DNA from: Pyrodictiaceae archaeon
GTDB lineage: Archaea; Thermoproteota; Thermoprotei_A; Sulfolobales; Pyrodictiaceae
Length of the DNA stretch: 42,569 nucleotides
Reading direction: 5' to 3'
Assembly: GCA_027046265.1 (NCBI GenBank)
Contig: JALTZF010000088.1
Location: 1-42,569 of the forward strand
A program made the position numbers and the translations under genes. Positions 25,351-32,068 of the stretch are shown here, one piece after another. Within the stretch, counting starts at the first letter, position 1. The number at the start of each line of letters is the position of its first letter. Below the pieces are notes generated by a model. That model worked only from the letters and a program-made list of their open reading frames with translations, did not search any database and was not told the origin of the DNA.

Positions 25351-26181
25351 TTACCTCACACACGCCACAATCCACTGTTCTGTACCACTGAGCCACCTCA
25401 AATTACAAGAGTAGCCTTCCCCCCTTAGCAGATCTGCTATCCTACCACTGTCATCCTCTCTATGTGCTTCAACAATTATCATCTTAACACCCATTCTGTG
25501 TAGTACACTACTATTTACCGCATGCTCAACAACATTCGCCTCTTCTCCTTCAATATCAAGCTTTAACACATCTACACGATTTAGCTTATAGTCACGTACT
25601 ATGTCATCTAGCGTCTTCAGCCTAACATTAACCATAAGTACATCTCCATCACCATATTTAACAGCGTACTCCTTATGTAAACTAGCATTAATAGGAGAAT
25701 CCTTAGGCACAAACAGTACGCCTTGACCACTTCTACTCGCTAAGGCAGCACTCTCAATGACTACTCTATCACCCAACTTGTTCATTTCTATGTTTAACCT
25801 TAAGTAGTCCACAACGTAGGGGTTAGGCTCAACAGCCACTATACGCGCATTAGGGTAATGTGAAGCAAACTTCAATGTGGCTAACCCTATAAAAGCCCCA
25901 GCATCAATGACTACACCTACATCAATACCAGTAGCCTCCTCCAACATATAGTCATCAAAACAATATACATGAAGGATGTTTGCCCACACGTCAAATGCAT
26001 AAGTTGAGGGTACAACTATCCTCATATCACAATCTAATTCTACGACATAGTTCCTCTCAACGCCATTTATTTGGTCTAGAATAGCATCCAAAAGTCTATC
26101 GATAGCGCGGCTAGGAAGGCATTTTTGACTACTCCCCAGAAGCCAACTAACATACTCTTCAAGTTCTTTATCAACACCCAA
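25351..26181 (-). CDS. FkbM-family SAM-dependent methyltransferase
   Basis: 276 residues. The methyltransferase core begins at about residue 90: GVVIDAGAFIGLATLKFA (motif I, SAM binding), ARIVAVEPNPYVVDYLRLN, VVIESAALA, and VDVLKLDIEGEEANVVEHA, the FkbM signature. About 85 N-terminal residues are not recognised. Members methylate sugars, lipids or natural products; target unknown. Start TTG 26181 follows a GGTGAGG sequence. It is convergent with the ABC permease and divergent from the EPSP-synthase-like gene. Confidence 0.88.
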   Translation of the reverse strand: MGVDKELEEYVSWLLGSSQKCLPSRAIDRLLDAILDQINGVERNYVVELDCDMRIVVPSTYAFDVWANILHVYCFDDYMLEEATGIDVGVVIDAGAFIGLATLKFASHYPNARIVAVEPNPYVVDYLRLNIEMNKLGDRVVIESAALASRSGQGVLFVPKDSPINASLHKEYAVKYGDGDVLMVNVRLKTLDDIVRDYKLNRVDVLKLDIEGEEANVVEHAVNSSVLHRMGVKMIIVEAHREDDSGRIADLLRGEGYSCNLRWLSGTEQWIVACVR

Positions 26182-26316
26182 GAGCCCTCACCATGTTGCG
26201 TGTGGCGCGCACTAGTATCGCCTCCCCTCCCATAGAGTTGACGGCAAAATTGTGTAGTTAAACTAATAAGGAGAGAAGGCAATATCGACATAGTTATGTG
26301 GTTGGGATGAAGAGCT

Positions 26317-26405
26317 GGGTCCTTGCGGTTGCCCGCTAACCCTCAGAAGGGGATGTTGAAGGTTTCGCGCCCTGACCCCATAGTTCTCAGGGAGAACATC
26401 GCTAT
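26317..26405 (+). ncRNA. Candidate structured RNA (GC-rich island D)
   Basis: GGGTC 26317-21 pairs with GACCC 26374-78 and encloses GCGG-ttgc-CCGC (26325-36), CCCT-caga-AGGG (26340-51) and a weak AGG/CCT pairing. GTTCTC-agg-GAGAAC (26383-97) follows. The outline is cloverleaf-like, but the tRNA signature loop sequences are absent, so it is not a normal tRNA. A weak TATA-like AGTTATGT lies about 25 bases upstream. The rest of the 311-base divergent spacer holds an AATTAATTAC TATA-like box (~26430-26439) for the next gene. RNA character is inferred only from base pairing. Confidence 0.35.
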
Positions 26406-26492
26406 GCACAGTGTGCGGCACAGCCAAGAATTAATTACACCCTTTCTTGCTCTCACGCGTGCATGCATGGGAATACGAAGGTGTAAAAGACT

Positions 26493-27806
26493 ATGCAGCT
26501 CACTGCGAAGCTTTGCGAGGAAGGGCCCGGCATAACTGTAGAAGCTGAAGCTCCTAGGTCGCTTAGAGATTCTATGATCACAACTGTACTTGCAGCTATA
26601 CAGGGGAGCGTCACCGTTAAGGGTGTCCCGTTGAGGAGTGGATGTATGAGAGAACTCATTAATGGGCTTCGAATACTAGGCTACAGAATTGAAGAGTTGT
26701 CCGCTGACACTGTAGAAGTAACTGATACTGAAGCACCAAAGAAGGGCGTCTTCGAGGTACGATGTGGGCTACTAACACTATCGCTTATTCTGCCACTAGC
26801 AGCTGTACGGCTTGATTATGGAGAACAGCTAGCTATAAGAGCCTCTTATCCAGAACTACTAAGAGCCCCAATAAAATTGTTTATTGAGGCAGTACACATG
26901 CTAGGAGCAAAGGCTTGGCATGGAGAGTCTATGGCCCGGCTGATAGTTGTAGAAGGGATGAGAGGGCCTAGCAAGAGAGTCTTATTTGGCCGCATGTACA
27001 AGCCTTGGGGCCCATTACTAGCAGGAGTCATCTTAGCAAGTTATGCTGCAAAAACTCCTCTAAGACTAAGCCTTCATGGAGTACTCAGGGGTGGAAAGTG
27101 GCTAGAAGCGGCTAAGAAAATACTCAATGGCAATGCACAGGTAAGATATGATCAGAACACTCTAGCACTAACTATCACAAAGAAAGACACTATAGGTAAA
27201 CACACAGCAAGCTCTAAGGCCAGGATACCGGGCTGTGCTATAGCGTCTCTCCTAGCAACTTTACCCATCCTAACTTGTGATAAGAGGGTGTGGAGAGTTG
27301 AAATCAGGAATGTATCAAGAGGGTCTATTGAAATGAATGAACTCAGCTCGCTAATGCTATCAATGGGATACGATTCAAGCATAACTTGTGAGAAAGAAAA
27401 ATGTGGAATCCTAATCAAAGGAGGTAAGCCACGAAGCCTCGTACACAACATCACGGAGGATCCAGAGTATGCATATCTAGCCTTGGCGCATGCAGCACTC
27501 TCTAACAGTGCTGTAACAGGCATGAGTATGCTAGAATATGAAGGTTACCCTCTTAGCATACTAGTAAACTCAAGACTAACAGAGGAAGCTTCACTTTCTG
27601 ATGATACTATGGTGTTTAACTATTCCAACGAGAAACAAGTAGCTACTTTTGAGTGTAGACACTCAAACAGGCCCCTCTGCAGCATAGCGTACGGGTACAT
27701 GCTCCGGTTCGGCGGCACAATAAAAGCCGTAGAGGCGCTTGACGACAGGATACCCGGCCTACTCGACCTACTAGTCAAAATAGCAGACTTTATTGAGATA
27801 TACTAA
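26493..27806 (+). CDS. EPSP-synthase-fold protein lacking catalytic residues
   Basis: 437 residues with the two-lobed repeat pattern of 5-enolpyruvylshikimate-3-phosphate synthase (AroA): PRSLRDSMITTVLAAIQGSV aligns with the family's SKSxxxRALLLAALA start, SGCMRELINGLRILGYRIE with the next helix, KPWGPLLAGVILA with SSQxxSGLLLA, and the C-terminus ...KAVEALDDRIPGLLDLLV with the usual VSKSFPGFWxxL end. However, the first-motif Arg, the Ser/Gln pair, the KESDR loop (SRLTEEAS) and the DHR motif (PLCSI) are not conserved. It is probably a non-catalytic paralogue or has another activity. No other shikimate gene is near. ATG 26493; GGTG nine bases upstream. Confidence 0.7.
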   Translation: MQLTAKLCEEGPGITVEAEAPRSLRDSMITTVLAAIQGSVTVKGVPLRSGCMRELINGLRILGYRIEELSADTVEVTDTEAPKKGVFEVRCGLLTLSLILPLAAVRLDYGEQLAIRASYPELLRAPIKLFIEAVHMLGAKAWHGESMARLIVVEGMRGPSKRVLFGRMYKPWGPLLAGVILASYAAKTPLRLSLHGVLRGGKWLEAAKKILNGNAQVRYDQNTLALTITKKDTIGKHTASSKARIPGCAIASLLATLPILTCDKRVWRVEIRNVSRGSIEMNELSSLMLSMGYDSSITCEKEKCGILIKGGKPRSLVHNITEDPEYAYLALAHAALSNSAVTGMSMLEYEGYPLSILVNSRLTEEASLSDDTMVFNYSNEKQVATFECRHSNRPLCSIAYGYMLRFGGTIKAVEALDDRIPGLLDLLVKIADFIEIY

Positions 27807-27865
27807 CACTATGAAGCCAGAATAAGAAGACAACAATCCACAAAAGAATGACAAGAGAATAATGA

Positions 27866-28075
27866 TCACTCTATCTTTATGACTGAAAGAATATGCTTCT
27901 TAAACTCCTCAAGAGTCATCTCTTCACGCTTACGCGGAAGCTCGACAAGTTTTACACTTCCATCAGGCAACATAACCCGCAATACATCCCTATCCTTGAA
28001 CCTATACACATCAAGCTGCTTAAGCTTGAGCTCCTCAAGAACCCTCCTATACTTAGTGTACACCCTCCGCGTCAT
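27866..28075 (-). CDS. Small basic protein of unknown function
   Basis: 69 residues. Basic N-terminal helix (TRRVYTKYRRVLEELKLKQ), then two strands (DVLRVMLPDGSVKLVELP) and a last helix (TLEEFKKHILSVIKIE), a compact alpha-beta-beta-alpha outline. No family recognised. It looks real: good charge distribution, a TATA-like AATATAATC box near 28117-28125 and no competing frame. ATG 28075 has only a weak ribosome site. It lies between the EPSP-synthase-like gene (convergent) and the surface-protein gene upstream on its own strand. Confidence 0.6.
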   Translation of the reverse strand: MTRRVYTKYRRVLEELKLKQLDVYRFKDRDVLRVMLPDGSVKLVELPRKREEMTLEEFKKHILSVIKIE

Positions 28076-28176
28076 ACACTTTCAACCCAGCTCTTCTAGC
28101 CCTCTAAACCCAAGCAGATTATATTCCTTCCTACAATCCCCAAAGACAAAAAAAGAGTAAAAGAGCAAGAACCCCC

Positions 28177-29388
28177 TTAACGCCTGTGCAGAAACAGCAG
28201 AATAGCAGCAATGATAGCTAAGACGACTACTACAACCACACCAACCACCACATAGGGATTGTACCCGGAAACACTAGAGGTACTAGACTCCACCATGTTC
28301 ACACTCTCCACAGCCTCCCCCACCGACACAATTACAGCCGAAGTTGTCAAAGCAGTTGACGTATGAACAAGCTCTGTGCGTGCTTCAACATTAGTGCGGC
28401 TTGTCGAGGCCACAGTAGTCTTAGTCCTCGACGGCTCCATAGTCTTTGTAGTATCCTGTATAGCTTCACAACGATAATCACTGGTAGCGGGTAGAGCTGT
28501 CGGAGAAGCTGCTACATCCCTGGAGGCAGAATCACTAGCAGTATGAGTGCCAAGCTGCTCATAAGCCCTAATAGGCTCATCCAACAAGACAACAATAACC
28601 CAACTATCCTCCAGAAGATTCTCTGCTATGATATCCGCAAACCTCTGTACGCTACCCACATGGCTAACTGCCTCCTTCTGAACATTTATTACTGGAATAC
28701 CTATATCATAGCCTAAAGCTATTGTTATACCCTTTTCAGCAAAAGAGTCGAGAAGCCATCTAATACGCTTAACGAGCAAGCTCATCGTTTTAGATGGGTT
28801 CGGATCCGTGTAGATAACAACAACAACACTTTTGAAATAAATATTGAACACTCTCGTTACAGCCTCTGCAACAATATGTGCAAATTCTTCTCCTAAACCG
28901 CCAGGCCTAGATGTTGCAACGATAACAAGTGCAAGCTTATCTCCATAAAGACGAGTAACAAGTATTTGAAAGCCATGCTCCCTAATAAACTCTTTTAACG
29001 ATATACTTACCTGCCTCATTGCAACCAGTCGGTTAATAGTCAACTCTACAAGCCTAGTATAGTACTCCATGTTCATCTCCACACTCTTATTCAGTTCAAG
29101 AGGCCGAGGTAGAGCCTCTATAAGTGATATGACCTTACTAGCGCAATCTCTCAAAGGATCACTACCTTCACGGAAAACAAGAACTCTACCGTCAGCTGAT
29201 GTAGCTAGAACATTTGATACCAATCTCCTAGGATCAGGGCAGACAATTAGATTGTATGCATTCTCCACATCTTTTATTTCTGTTGCATTACTTGTCGTGT
29301 ATGCAATATTAAGGAATTGCAAAACTAAAATTAAGGCTAGGAATTCAATAATAAGTATATATCGCTGAGAGGGCATTTCTTTATTCAC
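28177..29388 (-). CDS. Surface protein anchored by a C-terminal membrane helix
   Basis: 403 residues. A signal-type hydrophobic segment (about 10-30) leads to a folded region of about 240 residues with repeated strand-helix units (KLALVIVATSRPGG, KSVVVVIYTDPNPSK, GITIALGYDIGIPVIN, SWVIVVLLDEP), then a Ser/Thr-rich linker (about 285-370), a membrane helix (NPYVVVGVVVVVVLAII...) and a short basic end. This is the layout of archaeal cell-surface proteins exposed outside on a stalk. No family recognised. GTG 29388 overlaps the protease stop (GTGA); ATG 29376, eight bases after GGGGTGA, is equally plausible. Confidence 0.75.
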   Translation of the reverse strand: MNKEMPSQRYILIIEFLALILVLQFLNIAYTTSNATEIKDVENAYNLIVCPDPRRLVSNVLATSADGRVLVFREGSDPLRDCASKVISLIEALPRPLELNKSVEMNMEYYTRLVELTINRLVAMRQVSISLKEFIREHGFQILVTRLYGDKLALVIVATSRPGGLGEEFAHIVAEAVTRVFNIYFKSVVVVIYTDPNPSKTMSLLVKRIRWLLDSFAEKGITIALGYDIGIPVINVQKEAVSHVGSVQRFADIIAENLLEDSWVIVVLLDEPIRAYEQLGTHTASDSASRDVAASPTALPATSDYRCEAIQDTTKTMEPSRTKTTVASTSRTNVEARTELVHTSTALTTSAVIVSVGEAVESVNMVESSTSSVSGYNPYVVVGVVVVVVLAIIAAILLFLHRR

Positions 29389-30080
29389 CCCACAACAGGA
29401 GTGACTAATAAGTACTCTTCAATGAAGGCTGCGGAAACAACTATCGTCCTATTTGTATTGAGGTCACACCCGTATACATGGCCTAATAACTCGTTACCAC
29501 CCCAGCGAGGAACCCATGAGGGGGCGCCACTATCACCCTCGGTAGTTACACATGATGCCAAGAATATTACATAACGTAATTCGCCAGTCTCGTTGTATTG
29601 ATCTCTATAATGATATGACGTAGTGTAACCTGCTATTACGGAGGATACATGTCCTGAGACTACACCCATGATGTTGGCTTGGTATCTAAGTAAGGCAAGA
29701 GTAGGCAATTCGCTCCATGTAACTATGTCGGTTAGCGTTACATAGCTTCCATCGGGGAGCCTTATTCTAGGATCGAATTCTACTCCTAATTCTTCATTAG
29801 CTCTTACTATGGCTGCATCAACATACTCATTATAATTTACGACGTTACCAATGTAGTAATAGCTGCTTAAAGTATCTGGCTGGTAGATTTCGTAGGTGCC
29901 CGCGCGCTTGGGCAGGTGGTACACTATGAGTAGGAATCTTTCTCCAGTTGATTGGTCTTCAACTACATAGCCTGACGTTCCGAAGTAATCACCGGCAGAG
30001 ACCATCACTCCTCCCAGTACGGGCCGGTAGAAGCCGTCATTGTAGAGCGAGTATGCTATTAATAGGGATGATATGATCAC
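29385..30080 (-). CDS. Membrane-anchored trypsin-like serine protease
   Basis: 231 residues. A chymotrypsin-fold triad can be placed: His55 in LLIVYHLP, Asp88 in YVDAAIV and Ser184 in EGDSGAPSW, with Cys177 and Cys205 flanking the serine as a likely disulphide. The N-terminus is hydrophobic, so the enzyme should act outside the cell, tethered or secreted. Its stop overlaps the start of the stalked surface protein, which may be its substrate or partner. The start is uncertain: GTG 30080 cuts the membrane helix short, while the frame continues upstream to a TAG near 30130 with hydrophobic codons but no ATG, GTG or TTG. Confidence 0.8.
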   Translation of the reverse strand: MIISSLLIAYSLYNDGFYRPVLGGVMVSAGDYFGTSGYVVEDQSTGERFLLIVYHLPKRAGTYEIYQPDTLSSYYYIGNVVNYNEYVDAAIVRANEELGVEFDPRIRLPDGSYVTLTDIVTWSELPTLALLRYQANIMGVVSGHVSSVIAGYTTSYHYRDQYNETGELRYVIFLASCVTTEGDSGAPSWVPRWGGNELLGHVYGCDLNTNRTIVVSAAFIEEYLLVTPVVG

Positions 30081-30127
30081 TATAACTGTTACTGATACAC
30101 CGATATAGATTTTTGCATTTGGTATCT

Positions 30128-30170
30128 ACAATATATTATACTATACATGATGGTGTTATTTATATATTGT
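30128..30170. repeat. AT-rich inverted repeat in the protease/vapB spacer
   Basis: ACAATATAT (30128-30136) and ATATATTGT (30162-30170) are perfect 9-base complements 25 bases apart, at the probable protease promoter. The rest of the 292-base divergent spacer is AT-rich; TATA-like boxes for vapB lie near 30291-30303 and 30312-30319. Because the sequence is so AT-rich, chance is a real alternative. Confidence 0.35.
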
Positions 30171-30372
30171 CCTAGCTTAGGGTTATCATTTTAGTTTCTT
30201 GATAAACTGTATTTACAACTAGACAAACTATTTGTGAATTGTATTAGTAATAATCTGGCATTGATGAGTATATACAGTTTTGGAGACAAAGTTTATATTA
30301 TACTGTCTACTGTTCTATATACACGCAAGAACGTGATTCGAGCGTTATATGTGTGTTGGGGTGTAGACTAGG

Positions 30373-30597
30373 ATGAGTGCGCCATCAGCTATATATGTCC
30401 GTGTTCCGAGCGACTTACTGCGAGAATTTGATGAAGTGGCACAAGCACATGGTATGAGCAGGAGTGAGGCTATACGTGAGTCAATGAGATTATTCATAAA
30501 GTATAGTAGGGCGCCAACCGTCAAGAAGGTTAGAGGCATTGTTGAAGGCACTAAAATATCTGTAGAGAAGCTTGAGAAGCTTGTTAGACTAGGATAA
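30373..30597 (+). CDS. vapB: Ribbon-helix-helix antitoxin, VapB type
   Basis: 74 residues. The N-terminus has the strand-helix-helix pattern of CopG/VapB proteins: AIYVRVPSDLLREFDEVA as strand and first helix, then HGMSRSEAIRESMRLFI as turn and second helix. The rest (VKKVRGIVEGTKISVEKLEKL) is the toxin-binding tail. It should dimerise, bind its own promoter and neutralise the PIN toxin encoded 31 bases downstream. ATG 30373; a GGGGTG sequence lies some 11 bases upstream. Confidence 0.85.
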   Translation: MSAPSAIYVRVPSDLLREFDEVAQAHGMSRSEAIRESMRLFIKYSRAPTVKKVRGIVEGTKISVEKLEKLVRLG

Positions 30598-30628
30598 AAA
30601 CCGTGTGTTTAAAAGAGGTGTTTAAGCT

Positions 30629-31120
30629 ATGGTGAATCTTATCCTTGTGGATTCAACTGTCTTGATAAGGCTTGTTACTGGTGAGCAAGGAGCAGAGTTT
30701 GCTGTAAACTTGTTTAGCAGAGTTGAGGAAGGTGTCGACCAAGTTGTCATTCCGTCGACAGCAATTATTGAAGCATTAACTGCTCTCTCTATAGCGGCTA
30801 TAAGTACTGAGTATGGCATAAAGAGTGTTGATGAAGCGCTCGAAAAGTTTAGTGACACCAATGCAAGGAGTAAAGTATACGAGAAAGCTCTCCAGCTCGC
30901 ATCCTATTTGGCTCAGCTAGAGTATTCTGGAAAAGTAGTAGTCTACAATGTAACCGCGAGAGACATAGCTGAGGCTCTTGAAAAGGCCAAGAAGCATGTT
31001 CTATCACTAAGTGATGCTATAACACTAGTTATTGCCGACAAACTCAAGGTTCAAAAGATAGCTAGCTTTAGTCCAGACCTACGCCGCATAGGTGAATACA
31101 TAATACTGCCATCCAGCTAA
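30629..31120 (+). CDS. vapC: PIN-domain toxin, VapC type
   Basis: 163 residues. PIN-domain acidic residues are in place: Asp8 in LILVDSTVLIRL, Glu48 in IPSTAIIEAL, Asp129 in SLSDAITLVIA, and Asp150 in SFSPDL. VapC toxins are Mg-dependent ribonucleases that cut tRNA or rRNA; this one's target is unknown. GAGGTG lies eight bases before ATG 30629. It follows the ribbon-helix-helix antitoxin and forms a two-gene module in the most accessory-looking part of the window. At 163 residues it is somewhat longer than most VapC proteins. Confidence 0.9.
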   Translation: MVNLILVDSTVLIRLVTGEQGAEFAVNLFSRVEEGVDQVVIPSTAIIEALTALSIAAISTEYGIKSVDEALEKFSDTNARSKVYEKALQLASYLAQLEYSGKVVVYNVTARDIAEALEKAKKHVLSLSDAITLVIADKLKVQKIASFSPDLRRIGEYIILPSS

Positions 31121-31146
31121 GGCTATATAACACAAAAACTCTCACA

Positions 31147-31158
31147 CTTTTTAAACAC
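31147..31158 (+). promoter_or_regulatory. TATA box of thyX
   Basis: CTTTTTAAAC on the plus strand about 40 bases before the TTG start at 31193, giving a leader of about 15 bases that contains the GGGGG ribosome site. Confidence 0.5.
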
Positions 31159-31192
31159 AATACATCTACCTAAACCTTCGCTAAGGGGGTTA

Positions 31193-32068
31193 TTGGGGAG
31201 AGAAGAAGAGGAGAAGAAAATACTATTCCTAAGAATTTATGGTTGGCCTAACTCTATTGTTCTTGCGGTGAAAGTAAGCCAAGGCAAAACCTTTATCAAG
31301 AGCCCAGAACACTATGCTAACGACTACCCGTTCTGGGACGCTGTAGCATGGGCTATACAAGCTGTAGATACGCCTTGCAGCGAACGTCAAGGCTATGAGA
31401 GCGTTCTTGAGCATGTAACTATACAATTTGTGGCCAAATGTAGCAGGATATGTACACATGAGCTGATAAGACATAGACATGCTAGTTATGCACAGACTAG
31501 TACGCGCATACTTGGACTAGAGGCTTTTCGTGCAGATGATAAACGCATAGGCCTTCTTTATCCACTTATTGTAAAGGCTGCAGGAGGCGACGAGTCTGCT
31601 GTTAAGGAGTTATGCATAATACCTAGCGAACATCAAGACAAAGTAGTTAACGCGTGTGTAGAATATTTCAGAATGATACTTAATGCTGAGGGTAAAGGAG
31701 TAGACTCAAGTCTACGCTATGCGCAACCTGATGCACTTGCTGCACATATAATGGTCACTACAAATCTCAGAGAAGTAATCCACATAGCTGCAACAAGGCT
31801 ACATCCACACGCGCACTGGGAGATAAGGCAACTTATAGAAGAACTCCTAGAGAAGCTATGGTTAGAATATAAGGTGCCTGTACACTTAATGTTGGTTATG
31901 AAAAGGCCCGGGTTAGCTAAGGCTAGGCACAAAGTACTTGAAAAGGCTTTAACTCAACTAGAAACAGTTATTCAATACCTTGATGAGGATAACTCTAAAA
32001 AGCTTAGACTGCTTGTAAGAAGCATTATAGGCAAGGAGAGCCTAGAATCAGGGACGAGAGGAGCTTAA
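31193..32068 (+). CDS. thyX: Flavin-dependent thymidylate synthase
   Basis: 291 residues. ThyX makes dTMP from dUMP using FAD, NADPH and methylenetetrahydrofolate or an analogue. The ThyX motif is RHRHASYAQTSTR (family RHRxxSxNExSxR; the NE pair is AQ here), and the C-terminal ATRLHPHAHWEIRQLI matches the second conserved block. It is longer than the usual 220-250 residues because of an N-terminal extension and a helical C-terminal tail. Start TTG 31193 with GGGGG four bases upstream. Its stop shares the bases TTAA with the ribonucleotide reductase stop on the other strand, so the two dTTP-pathway genes meet tail to tail. Confidence 0.93.
   Translation: MGREEEEKKILFLRIYGWPNSIVLAVKVSQGKTFIKSPEHYANDYPFWDAVAWAIQAVDTPCSERQGYESVLEHVTIQFVAKCSRICTHELIRHRHASYAQTSTRILGLEAFRADDKRIGLLYPLIVKAAGGDESAVKELCIIPSEHQDKVVNACVEYFRMILNAEGKGVDSSLRYAQPDALAAHIMVTTNLREVIHIAATRLHPHAHWEIRQLIEELLEKLWLEYKVPVHLMLVMKRPGLAKARHKVLEKALTQLETVIQYLDEDNSKKLRLLVRSIIGKESLESGTRGA

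Noticed and set aside
26317-26378. tRNA gene reading of island D
   Set aside because: The outline is cloverleaf-like, but the acceptor stem has only five pairs, the second hairpin loop has four bases and the T-loop consensus is missing.
26323-26535. 70-codon frame upstream of and overlapping the EPSP-synthase-like gene
   Set aside because: It crosses the folded island and the start of a better gene, and reads as random basic sequence.
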